DNA of 64,000 nt. It comes from Sipunculus nudus (taxonomy: Eukaryota > Annelida > Sipuncula > Golfingiida > Sipunculidae). Positions 25,990-35,789 of this stretch are shown in pieces. The first letter of the stretch is position 1; the number at the start of each line of letters is the position of its first letter. Both the position numbers and the translations under genes were made by a program. The notes under the pieces were generated by a model. That model ran no database searches, had not been told where the DNA came from, and saw only the letters and a program-made list of their open reading frames with translations. Where the stretch lies: the NCBI GenBank assembly GCA_026874595.1, contig CM049322.1, forward strand, positions 24,897,400 to 24,961,399, given 5' to 3'.

Positions 25990-26250
25990 TAGGTCCAGTT
26001 TAATGGTATTAATATTCATCTTATGGTCACAAACTGCTCACATGCTTCAATTTTAACATTAGGAAATGCATGGTTTGGTCTTGAAATATTATTTGAAACA
26101 ATTTCTTACTTAACAATATAAACCAATCATGTCAACCAGCCATGGCCTATATTACCCTTCCTCCCAGACTTTATCTCCAAATGATATTATTTTAGATTTT
26201 TACCTTCAAGGTAAACTTCAGCTGAGCACAGTGACCCATGGGTCCCTTGT
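24226..26250 (+). mobile_element. Left-truncated HINE-like copy
   Basis: Begins inside a module at TTAATATTTACCATAAGT and ends with a full right terminus (CAGCTGAGCACAGTGACCC...CCCTTGTT) near 26250. It contains two C homopolymers (24816-24830 and 25456-25472) and a (TA)n run (25930-25978). No coding content. Confidence 0.55.
25930..25978. repeat. (TA)n microsatellite
   Basis: About 24 TA dinucleotides, followed by TAAA repeats. Confidence 0.97.
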
Positions 26251-26429
26251 TAAAAAACTTTTTGGCACATCTGTGAGCACTGTCAATTTGGCAGTGACAT
26301 CACACACAAGGAAATCCCCTATGACTAAAAATTCTAGATCTCATCAAAAGCTTAGTATTTCTGACACTGTCAGCCTTAAATTTTCAGGGAAGAATAAAAA
26401 CAACTTGTATTGCTAGATTTTATTATTAT

Positions 26430-28180
26430 GCAACATTTGTATAGTGCCCTAATATAAACATAATTAGCTCTAGAGCGCTTTACATAAAAGATATGAAAAC
26501 ATTTAAAAGTTAAGAGCATACAGAGTTAAAAAAGAAAAAGAGCCTAAGAATAACACTACACTACAGATTAAAAGCCTGTTCAAGAGAAATGTTTTGAGTT
26601 ATTTCTCAAAAGTGGGAACAGAGCCAGGGCTGGCCCTGCCTATTCCCCAGTTCGCCAATGGCTAGCAATGGGCAGATCTGGCGAAACAAAATCCTCTCTG
26701 TCTAATTTATTGGCGAGAAGCATCTTTCCAATGCCCTTAGGCCTAAAAAATAAGTTCTTTGTTTCTGATTACAGTGGTGAAAAATTTAGAGTAGGTAGGT
26801 AGGGAATTTATTTTATTTTTAATATTTTTTTTTATCATGTGATATAAAACAGGCTTTTTAGAAGATTATTTTATAATTTAATTTTGCTGATGTTGCTCAA
26901 ATTAAATCAATTTACACATAGGCCTCAAGGAAATAATCCAAAATGTATATACTAGGCCCTCCCATCTTATCCTGCTGTCCAAAAAAAGGAGCAAGGAACC
27001 AAGTTGCAATATTATCCCCACCCTAACTTTAGAAGGCTAGTACATGTATAGTAATCAAATGATCTCTTGCATAAATATGCACACTGCAACTCTATTACAC
27101 ATTTATACATTATTTATCCCTAAGATCATAGAACAAGTAACTGAATCATTACTGTGATTTAATTAGCTGTAATTTCAATTATTTCTTACTTGTACAAGAT
27201 CTATGAATTGAACTATTTGTGCCCCATTGCTGACAGCTCAAACCCTCGATAAAATTTAATTTTAGACTGGCTAGGTTTTCTTGGAGTTGGTCTGGATACT
27301 GAAAACAAAGAACATTTTTTAGGCCTAACTGAATGAGCAAAACAAGAGACTACAATATTGTGAAATAAAAGTTTATTGAGAAAGACTGGTCATCAGTTGA
27401 TTTAATTATAGTGATTATATATAACTTAATGCACTGTCCACGCATCTTTTTATATTGATATTTATATTGTCATGATATGATCAATTCATGATATTTTGAA
27501 TTTTGTATTGATATTTTCCATTATTCAAAGTGCTGGCTAAAGTGTTTCTGAAATGGCTAAAGAAAATTCCTGTTGACTAAAATTTGGGCTAAAGATTTCT
27601 TTTGGACACAGGGCGAGCCCTGAGAGCAAGCACTCCTGATGCTGGCAGGTAAACTGTTTCAGAGTTTCGGAACATAACAACTAATACACTAATCACCAAA
27701 AGTCACTGTCCTACATATACTGGTGTGACTAAAAACTGAGGTAGAAGACCTTAGTGTCCTTGGTGCAGTTCTGAGCTGTAATAAGTTACAAATGTATCCT
27801 GGTGCCATGTTTTTCAAAGCTTTGAAAACAAGTAAAAGTACTTTGAAACCAATACGCTGCCTGATAGGTAGCCAGTGAAGTGAAATCAGTACTGGAGTTA
27901 TGTGGTCAACTTTTTTTTTGTTATGATTTGCGCCGCAGAATTTACCTGTTGGAGTTTTACAAGCAAGTAGTCCGGAGCGTTGCAGAGAAGGGAATTAGCA
28001 TAGTCGATGTGAGAAAGCACTAAACCATGTACAAGTGTTTTTGTAGCCTCAGTAGAAAGATATTGTCTAATTTTATTATTCTATCTGAGATGTATAATGA
28101 TATCCAACAGACTGAGTTGATGTGATCGCTCATGGATTGCAGATTTCAGTCATTTCTAAATTTTGCTTGTGATGTCACAC
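26430..28180 (-). repeat. Old interspersed repeat split by a MITE
   Basis: The stretch AGAGCGCTTTACATAAAAG ... AAGCCTGTTCAAGAG (26470-26600) and then AAACCAATACGCTGCC ... GTAGCCAGTGAAG ... TAGCATAGTCGATGTGAG (27840-28020) resembles a widely dispersed repeat that I recall from fish and invertebrate genomes, possibly LINE-derived. That identification is from memory. The two halves are separated by the insertion at 26625-27622. The strand is a guess. No intact reading frame. Confidence 0.4.
26625..27622. mobile_element. Non-autonomous DNA transposon (hAT-like ends), 998 bp
   Basis: The left end CAGGGCTGGCCCTG and right end CAGGGCGAGCCCTG form near-complementary terminal repeats of about 14 bp, in the CAGGG...CCCTG style of hAT elements. 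AGAGC occurs immediately before (26620-26624) and after (27623-27627), a probable target duplication. At 5 bp it is shorter than the 8 bp usual for hAT, so the superfamily is uncertain. Removing it restores a plausible host repeat. Part of the interior (26805-26975) is related to 31755-31925. No transposase frame. Confidence 0.6.
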
Positions 28181-28600
28181 TTTGAACCAGCCAATCACAT
28201 CAGGGCCCAGTACTGTTCACATAACAAAACCACGTGCTATTACGTTTACCGGTACCTAACCATAATGCATTTTAGGGAAGTAGTTCCTATTAAACATTGA
28301 AAAGTAAGGCCATGAATAATACATAGACAAAGTTTGGTACATTTGTCCAGCATGTCCCCATCATTATGCTAAGCCACCTGACTGCATGTGTTCCTGGGCA
28401 GTGTATATTGTGACAGGTGCTCTTTTTATTATGTGACACAGGTGTAACTCCTGTTGTGGCACTCGTGTCTGGTCGCGTATTACATCCTCTGTTTAATCCG
28501 TACTGGTTGAACTCTCGTTGTCATGTAAGCCTTGGGTTTTCATGCCTGGTCGTGTGTCACGTGATGACCCTGGTGTGTGGGGATACACACGGATATGTTC

Positions 28601-28618
28601 TTCTCGATAATTCTTGAA
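28601..28618 (+). promoter_or_regulatory. Heat-shock-element-like motif
   Basis: TTCtcGAtaaTTCttGAA shows alternating pentamers in correct 5-bp phase, with one imperfect unit. A second phased cluster lies at 28648-28669 (TTCgaGAA, then TTCtt). Both are upstream of the TATA box at 28685. Confidence 0.45.
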
Positions 28619-28684
28619 ACGTGTGCTGTGCATGATCTTTTGGACTGTTCGAGAAGTGAAAATTCTTGGCTTGGGGTGTGAAGG

Positions 28685-28692
28685 TATATAAA
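28685..28692 (+). promoter_or_regulatory. TATA box of a promoter-like or LTR-like block
   Basis: TATATAAA followed by GGGG. A start site would be expected around 28715-28725 (TTTTAGAACAGAAGG). An AATAAA lies downstream at about 29049, and a donor-like CCAG|GTACTG near 28938. Promoter and poly(A) signal about 360 bp apart is the layout of an LTR, but I found no convincing TG...CA boundaries, primer site or second copy. The downstream frames are only about 50 codons. It could be a solo LTR or the first exon of a short transcript. Confidence 0.4.
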
Positions 28693-29088
28693 GGGGCTGT
28701 GTTTTAGAACAGAAGGGCAGAGAGCAGAGAAGATTCCAGCGGAGGCAGAAGCATGTCAGATTCTAGGACCTTATCCGACGCATGCGGCAATTATGCATTT
28801 TCAAAGACTTTCTCCTGGGTTTTATGCATTTGGACTTCAGTTTACTTTCTGGGGTGTTGCAAGAGCTTTACACTGGACTGTCATTCTCCAAGAGTTTACA
28901 TTTAAAGGACTTATCGTTGTGATGGTGTTGGTATCCAGGTACTGTGCACATTATTTTTCTATGTGATTGTATTGACTTGTTGCTATATTGCTGTTTTACT
29001 GTATAGTTGTATTGATTTAGTGTACTGTAATGTTAGGGTTGTTTTAAGAATAAATTATAGTTATTTCTTAACAAAAAACCACTGACTT

Positions 29089-31348
29089 TTTAGCTCAGCT
29101 GACTATAAGTCATCTGAGCTATAGTCGTGGTCCATTGTATGTCGTCTGTCTGTCAGTCTGTCTGTCTGTCCGTCCGTCCGTCCGGATGTCCGTCCATAAG
29201 ACTGGCATGTTTCGACACCATTGGACCTACGAATCTGAAATTTGGCATACAGTTAGGTGACTATAAGTCATCTGAGCTATAGTCGTGGTCCATTGTATGT
29301 CGTCTGTCTGTCTGTCTGTCCGTTTGTCCGTCCGTCCGTCCGTCCGTCCATAAGACTGGCACGTTTCGACACCATAAGAGCTACGAATCTGAAATTTGGC
29401 ATACAGTTAGGTGTCCCCAAAATCTCCTACCATGTCGAAAATTGGGTCAATAGGACTTCGTTCCTTCAAGATATTAAGGAAAAATCACAATTTTTTATTA
29501 GAAATCTATTTGCACACTTCAGGACTGCCTAATATCAAAACCACATATCTGGTTTTCTTCATATTTACCATAAATATTCCTCTATATAGTTCCTATGTAC
29601 ATGCCAGACATTAAGTCAGTATTATTTAATTTTAAAATGTTATGGGACCAAACATAATGGACTTTGTAAAAAAAAAATTAGGAAAGATATTTGGTCACTT
29701 AAGACCAAAAGTGTAAGTACTGTGGATTTAATTTTCACAGCATGTACACATAAGGATTTAATCTGTGTAAATCTGAAATTTGAAAATAAGAGCTGCAAGA
29801 TTAGACTAGTTATTGAATTTTTTGGAGGCTCTTGTTGTATTCCCTTACATTGTCAAGCAGTCCACTTTGGTGACTGTAGGTCATTCAGTGCATATCTCTA
29901 TGCTCCCCAGGCTGTTGACATAATGTTAGATGTCCCAAAGATCTCCTACCAAGCTGAAAACTGGGTCTTTGTTCCTTTGAGAAATTAATTGAAAACCTCA
30001 ATTTTTTATTAAAAACATATTTCACACTTCAGGACTGCCTAATATCAAAACCACTCATCTGTTTTTCCTCATATTTACCATAAATATTCCTCTATATAGT
30101 TCCTATATACATTCCAGAAATGTATTATATAATTTAAAAAAGTTATGGGCTCAAACATAATACATTTTGTAAAAAATCAGAAAAGATATTTGATCTTTAA
30201 CACAAAACATGTTAAAGCTAAGGATTTTTTTCCAGTAATATAACTTTAATTAATCAAAATTAAATTGTATACCCAAAATTAGATCAAAATCTTTTAAATT
30301 TTTAAAATATTAGCAAAAAATAAAAATTGGTACCTTAAATTTTGCCCAACTTAGGCCACGGCACGTTCTTTTCTTGTAAGTACTGTGGATTTAATTTTCA
30401 CAGCATGTGCACATAAGGATTTAATCTGTTAAAATCTGAAATTTGAAAGTAAAAGCTGCAAAATTAGGCTAGTAATTGAATTTATTTTGGAGGCTCTTGT
30501 TGTATTCCCTTACATTGTCAAGCAGTCCACTTTGGTGACTGTAGGTCATTCAGTGCAGCTCTCTCCATTGAGTTGAGCTTGATCAGGCTGTCTGCAGTTA
30601 ATACCATACCACAGGTAGCCTTTTTCTCTGGCAACCCCCGCTCCCCCCACCCACCCCCCCCCCTGTACTATGAACTAGATGAATCTTAAAATTAACATTT
30701 TTTTCAGCAACAAGCAGTAACAATGGAGACCCCTCCCCCCACCCACCCCAGGACTAATAAACAAGATGAATCTTATAATTTTAATGTTAAATAAATTCTT
30801 TTTGATGAGACTTGGACAATTTTGATTGTTTTAAAGAAAAAAAATTCAGGAATTTAATCATAATATTCAAATGTGATAAAATATTAGGATCTAATGTAAG
30901 TGCTAATTGACAAGATTTAAGAAGATATAAATACTTTGTAGCATTTCATTCATATCTTTTAAAGTTCGCAGGGCCTAGGTGTGAATAACACTGTTAACTT
31001 AGTATTAAAATTAGGAATATTGGTCAAACTTTGTTGGATTAATTTTTAACTCACATGGCCATATATTTAACTTATGAAAATTTAATTACCTTCACACATT
31101 ATTTGTTTATGAAATGTTACTTTTATATAACACTTACCGTAGGCCTATTAGATCCCTGGGTGCATCACTAAATGGTTTAGCTCATGTCCATTATTCTATA
31201 ATTTACAGAGTTTCATTTTAGCAGGGCCATTTTCTCATAGCTTTTCTAATGATAATATACATGAGAAACCAAAAGAAATAAAAATATTTTGCAGTTACTA
31301 ATATTTTCCAAAATTCAGCTGAGCGATGTGACCCATGGGTCCCTTGTT
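29089..31348 (+). mobile_element. HINE-like element with duplicated left end
   Basis: Left terminus at about 29089 and right terminus (CAGCTGAGCGATGTGACCC...CCCTTGTT) ending near 31348. The first ~168 bp (hairpin half plus GTCC tract) are tandemly duplicated: GACTATAAGTCATCTGAGC occurs near 29099 and again near 29267. Two internal modules (29395-29710, and 29915 onward) and C-rich tracts near 30640-30663 and 30735 follow. Confidence 0.65.
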
Positions 31349-31377
31349 TTTTCCCCTAGACATTTCACGCTGCCTAG

Positions 31378-31747
31378 TGTTACAGAATCTGATTTTTTTA
31401 TCACCGTTACAGAATTTGTGTTCATCACTCATACGTGATCTGTTTATATTAGGTTCCGTAACAAAATGGGGGCTCGTCTAAGTACTCTAACATGACAGTT
31501 AACTTTGTGGCCTAGGGAATAAGCTCACCAAAGTGTGACTCCCTGGATAATTGGTCTTGTTCTGATAGCAGAACACTCTTAAGAGGGGATGTGTTACGGG
31601 GTGACATAAAAGCGGACCGAACTGACTTGCAAGTGAAGCTTGCTTTTCTAGCGAAGGGGTTGGTATGCCGGACGTGTGCGCCACCGACCTGGGTTCGACT
31701 CCCGGATCAGCCCAGGATTTCCTCCTTATTTACTTGTCTCCGTAACA
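31378..31747 (+). mobile_element. Possible TRIM-like miniature LTR element with tRNA-like terminal repeat
   Basis: From left to right: a sequence bounded by TGTTACAG and CCGTAACA (31378-31462); three bases later TGGGGGCTCGTC, matching the primer-binding site complementary to tRNA-Pro (about 31467-31478); about 100 bp without a gene; a purine tract AAGAGGGGATG (31581-31591); then a 156-bp segment beginning TGTTACGG and ending CCGTAACA (31592-31747). This is the PBS-spacer-PPT-LTR order of a miniature LTR retroelement. The weak point is that the left and right terminal segments match only at their ends, so the left repeat may be deleted or diverged. Confidence 0.45.
31642..31714 (+). ncRNA. tRNA-derived sequence with intact A and B boxes
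   Basis: TAGCGAAGGGG (31649-31659) fits the Pol III A-box consensus and GGTTCGACTCC (31692-31702) fits the B box, 43 nt apart as in a tRNA. A T-arm (CTGGG / CCCGG around TTCGACT) forms. The acceptor-stem halves (GCTTTTC and ATCAGCC) do not pair, so this is not a functional tRNA gene. It is more likely a SINE head or a Pol III promoter captured in the terminal repeat described above. Confidence 0.55.
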
Positions 31748-31749
31748 AT

Positions 31750-31935
31750 ATATAGACATTTATTTTATTATTTAATATTTTTTTACCATGTGATATAAAA
31801 CAGTCTTTTTAGAAAATTAATTTTTTATTTGACTTGGCTGATGTTGCTCAGATTAAATTAATTCACACAAAGGTTTCAATGTAATAATCCAAAATGTATA
31901 TACCAGGCCCTCCCATGTTGTCTCACTGATATGGT
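31750..31935. repeat. Fragment related to the interior of the 26625-27622 MITE
   Basis: Shares CATGTGATATAAAACAG, TGATGTTGCTCA and AATAATCCAAAATGTATATA in the same order with 26840-26960. Confidence 0.7.
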
Positions 31936-32237
31936 AACTATATAATGCATATTAGACTGATTAAACAGTATTTTAACAGGATTTAAAGCCCTTTCCTATA
32001 TATATAGAGACAAAAATTTCTCTTCTATTTGCATGTACAATCATTGTGGGAGCACAAGCAACACCACATGTATTTGGAACTAAAAAAGGGTAACAATACA
32101 TGAAGGACAGACTTATTAATAAGAATGGTAAATAGGTGTCGCATTAAGATTTATATTTTTAAATGCAACAATATAATAAAAACTGTACCTTCCTTTTCTG
32201 TGTGCCAGGGTTTAATATTTTTCTGTCACAACCAAAT

Positions 32238-32345
32238 TCAGCTGAGCACCGTGACCAATTGGTCCCCTGTTTTATTATAGTTGTGACCCATTGGTCCCCT
32301 GTTTTATTATAGTTGTGACCCATTGGTCCCCTGTTTTATTATACT
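32238..32345 (+). repeat. HINE-like right terminus followed by three 32-bp repeats
   Basis: A right terminus (CAGCTGAGCACCGTGACC) is followed by three copies of a 32-bp unit containing GTGACCCATTGGTCCCCTGT, starting near 32251, 32283 and 32315. The element end has itself been tandemly amplified. The first copy reads GACCAATTGG, the others GACCCATTGG. Confidence 0.8.
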
Positions 32346-32439
32346 TGTGCAGATATTATGCTCATACAGGCTTAAACAGGGAATATAAATTCCGAGAACT
32401 TTTATATATACTGCATAATACTTATTATAATGAATGTTT

Positions 32440-32455
32440 CTTTTGTATTTTCAGA
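32440..32455 (+). other. Probable 3' splice site (acceptor) of the zinc-finger gene's coding exon
   Basis: TTCTTTTGTATTTTCAG is a strong polypyrimidine-AG acceptor about 150 bp before the start codon. The exon would begin near 32456 with ~150 nt of 5' UTR. No upstream first exon could be identified. Confidence 0.5.
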
Positions 32456-32606
32456 GAGATTAGGGATTGTGTGTATGAATCTGAAAATAGTGGACATAAA
32501 GATTCCCTGTGATGCATGAGCTTAACATCTTTTTGACATTGTTGGTGAAGAAAGGAATCTAATCTATCAGTGAACTGTTGTGCAGTCGTGTCATCCAGTA
32601 TAAAAC

Positions 32607-35273
32607 ATGAACCCATTACCAAAATCAGGTTTATATGAAGAGATCATACTCTTTCCGGCTGAGGATACTAGTAGAACACAGATCAGTAATCCAACAAAAA
32701 TGTACATGTGCACAGAATGCAATGCAGCATGTGACAGTTTGGAAACCTTGCAGTTTCATCTCCAGCAGCATCCTGGTGCAACTATATTCATGGTCACAGC
32801 TGAAGGCAATGCCATACCAAATATTACAGAAAGTTCCTTGGTACAATTACCAAGTGAGACACAAGTGGCAGTGAAGCAGCAAGAAGCTGTGAAAGAGCAG
32901 CAGTTAGAAGAAGAAGAATTCTCTGATACTATGATAAAAGTTTGCTCAGAGGCAGAAAAGAGCGAAGAGGAGATCTTGGACAGGGACCTAAAGATAGAGC
33001 CTGGCAAACTTAAGATGTTTATAAAAGCAAAGACTTGGGAAGAGTCCTATATATACAATGAGGAAGAGATGACATCATTACAGTCCAGAGAGTTTGAACT
33101 ACAGTTAATGACTCCTGAAGGTGAAAGACAATACTCCTGCACTGAAGTGGATAAGAAGTTTCAGTCGCTGGGGGAGATTATGGTTACCCTTCATACAAAT
33201 CATTCTGTACGGCATTTCCTGTGCATTAGAAGTAAGGAGGCTCCACAACCACCAGAGCCACAACCACCAGATCCACAACCAGCAGAACCAGTGACATTTT
33301 CAGAAGTCCTCGTAAAACTTGATGGTGATACAGATGATGTTACTGGTAAACCTTTACTCCCAGAATCTACTTCTGCATTGAAGAAGGCTGCACAAGTCCT
33401 GTTAGGTTGCCCAAACTGTCAGGCTGAATTTAGTGTAAAGGAATCTTTGAACGCCCATATGAAGGTGTGTACTTCTTCAGGTAATGGTTACGAGATGAAT
33501 GGTGAAGAGGAACCTTCAGATATGGATGAATCCAGTGACCATCAAGAGAATACAACAATGTATACTTGCCAGCTGTATAATGAAGCTCTGCCTAAACCAC
33601 AGCGTACCTATAGAAAACGAAAGAAAACATATCAATGCGATGAATGCAGTGAAACTTTCCCAAGTCTTCTGGCTCTCAAAGGACATAAAAATAAAAAGAA
33701 AGGCATCCGCCCATATGTGTGTAATGTTTGTGAGCGGGCATTCTTTCGACCAGATATACTTCACAAGCATGCCAGGATTCATTCATACAAACCCGCAAAT
33801 AAATGTGAAGAATGTGGGAAGGAATTCTTCCTGAAAAAATTATTGGAAGAACACATGAAACAGCATCGTGGAAAGGCCTGTCCTCATTGTAATGTTCGCA
33901 TGAGCAGCTCACGTGAAATGCAAGAACATTTGATGGTTCATGAAAGAGATGGTATGATACTTTGTCGTACATGTGGTATTGAATTTAGTGACAAAAATGA
34001 ACGGGAGAAACATGAAGAAACACATCAAACCAGTGGGGGTTCTAAAAAAAACCAAGATTGCAAGAGTCTGTTTTTATGTAAGGGCTGTGGAATTTTGTTC
34101 TCTACCAGAGAGGATTTGCTGGTTCATATTGAAACACACAAAGGGGAGAAGCCTTTCCTTTGTGATCAGTGTGGTAGAGGATTTACCAGGTCTGACAGCT
34201 GGAAGGATCACTGCCGCACACACACAACCAGAGTACCACTTATCTGTGAAGAGTGTGGTAAACATTTTGTCACAAAGAAAACTCTGCGCAGGCATATGCA
34301 AATCTGGCACTCAGATAAAGTTACAAAAACACGGAAAACACAGAAGACAAATGAGAATCTGGATGAGCATGGAGTATCTGAGGCAGGAGAAAATAAAGAT
34401 GTCCCTAAGACAGTGGCTAAACCTTCCTCTAAAAGAACAACCAAAAAGGATTTTGTACCTTGCTCTTTTTGCGGGAAAATGTATGAACAAGGGGCGAGAT
34501 TAATGCGTCATGAGCGCACACATACAACAGAAGGACATTATATGTGTAAGAAATGTGGCAAACAGTTCAAGTACAAGTATAATCTTTGGCGTCATGAGGC
34601 AAAACACAAGGAGGGTGCTGAAAAGGCTAAAACTCAAAATGTCAGTATGGACAACAGTAAACCACCGTATTTTTGTAGTATATGTGACAAAACCTACTTG
34701 ATATTGAGGAGTTTTAAAGGACACATGCAAACTCATGAGCAGGAGGCACAAGCAAAAACAGAAGGAAATCACCCAGAACCAGTTGTGTGTGATGAGTGTG
34801 GCAAAGTGTTCACTTCACAACAAAGCCTTGAAGAACATATGTCAAAACACCTTGAGGAAAAAGGATTATTCAAGTGTCATCTGTGTGAGAGTAAGTTTCA
34901 ATATGAGCATCAGTTCAAACGACACTTAGGAACCCATATGAAAAGAACCTTTACAGAAATGGTAAGCAACTCTGAAGTCAGCAAAGAAGTAAAGCATGTC
35001 TGTCTTAAATGCTACATGATGTTTGAATCAGCTGAGGAATTGAAAGAACACTCTCTCAGCCATGTTACTGAGGGGAAGTTCAAGTGTGATGTGTGTGATC
35101 GGAAATTTAAGTATGAGACTCACTTGTTACAACATTGTAGGACTCATGCAAAAGAGGACAAAAAGAGCAGCAGTTCTAACTTGTGTGCCGTGTGTGGAAA
35201 GAACCTGAAAACAAAGAAAGGACTTGAGCGTCACATGAAAAAACATTCAAGTGAGGAATCACATGACGACTGA
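32607..35273 (+). CDS. Multi-C2H2 zinc-finger protein, 888 residues, single coding exon
   Basis: A likely nuclear DNA-binding protein, probably a transcriptional regulator; target unknown. It has about 18 finger units. One is isolated near the N terminus (C35/C38/H51/H55). A C2HC-type one is at 268-288, and a degenerate one at 344-360 lacks the last His. Canonical fingers follow at 372-392, 400-420, 425-445, 453-473, 491-511, 519-539, 547-568, 619-639, 647-667, 690-710, 728-748, 757-777, 799-819, 827-847 and 860-880. Only one TGEKP-like linker is obvious (HKGEKPF, 511-517); most linkers are irregular. Residues 97-125 are acidic, 213-228 are a Pro/Gln/Glu repeat, and 569-615 are a charged spacer. 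No KRAB, BTB, ZAD or SCAN domain was recognised. An in-frame TAA two codons upstream and an A at -3 fix the start. The frame is fully open, unlike the repeats around it, so it appears functional. Confidence 0.93.
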   Translation: MNPLPKSGLYEEIILFPAEDTSRTQISNPTKMYMCTECNAACDSLETLQFHLQQHPGATIFMVTAEGNAIPNITESSLVQLPSETQVAVKQQEAVKEQQLEEEEFSDTMIKVCSEAEKSEEEILDRDLKIEPGKLKMFIKAKTWEESYIYNEEEMTSLQSREFELQLMTPEGERQYSCTEVDKKFQSLGEIMVTLHTNHSVRHFLCIRSKEAPQPPEPQPPDPQPAEPVTFSEVLVKLDGDTDDVTGKPLLPESTSALKKAAQVLLGCPNCQAEFSVKESLNAHMKVCTSSGNGYEMNGEEEPSDMDESSDHQENTTMYTCQLYNEALPKPQRTYRKRKKTYQCDECSETFPSLLALKGHKNKKKGIRPYVCNVCERAFFRPDILHKHARIHSYKPANKCEECGKEFFLKKLLEEHMKQHRGKACPHCNVRMSSSREMQEHLMVHERDGMILCRTCGIEFSDKNEREKHEETHQTSGGSKKNQDCKSLFLCKGCGILFSTREDLLVHIETHKGEKPFLCDQCGRGFTRSDSWKDHCRTHTTRVPLICEECGKHFVTKKTLRRHMQIWHSDKVTKTRKTQKTNENLDEHGVSEAGENKDVPKTVAKPSSKRTTKKDFVPCSFCGKMYEQGARLMRHERTHTTEGHYMCKKCGKQFKYKYNLWRHEAKHKEGAEKAKTQNVSMDNSKPPYFCSICDKTYLILRSFKGHMQTHEQEAQAKTEGNHPEPVVCDECGKVFTSQQSLEEHMSKHLEEKGLFKCHLCESKFQYEHQFKRHLGTHMKRTFTEMVSNSEVSKEVKHVCLKCYMMFESAEELKEHSLSHVTEGKFKCDVCDRKFKYETHLLQHCRTHAKEDKKSSSSNLCAVCGKNLKTKKGLERHMKKHSSEESHDD

Positions 35274-35789
35274 ATGTGTAGAATAACATATGAACTACTA
35301 CTTTCACAGTCACACTCAAAGACATGCCAGCAGGAGAAGGCAGAAAGCAAGTGGTATTAACAGTGGTCAGTATTCCAGAGTGCAACCATGCAGACCATGC
35401 ATTATTACTGCTCAGACAGTTGATGCTGACTGCTGCAGCAGATAATCAGTATAAGGAGCAAAAGAGCGTGGTCAGCAAGATCTGATTATGATTAGACCAA
35501 CTAATTCTTCAAATTATCACTTACTGTGGATAGTTTCATGGTTATTGGCACATTTAAATAAGATTTTTTTTCTTTTTATAAAATATAAGATTTCTCTGGA
35601 ACTCCTACATGGAATTTGGTTTGTTGTAAATAAGTTTATTCCTTGTACAATACTGATGGCACCACCTATAATGCTCAACACTAGTCTTGCACTGATATGA
35701 CTGTGCAAGATCAAATTTTTTATTGTTCAGATTGACTGTAGGGTTTTATCAGTTATATATGACAGATGTTGTCATCATATATAGGCCTT
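35274..35789 (+). other. Probable 3' UTR of the zinc-finger gene
   Basis: Sequence after the TGA stop is not obviously repetitive until about 35790. I did not find a canonical AATAAA in it, so the transcript end is not placed. Confidence 0.35.

Noticed and set aside
31642-31714. Functional tRNA gene
   Set aside because: A and B boxes and a T-arm are present, but the acceptor stem does not pair; kept only as tRNA-derived sequence.
33499-34503. Alternative-frame and antisense frames inside the zinc-finger gene
   Set aside because: Shadows of the 888-residue frame, which alone carries the finger pattern.
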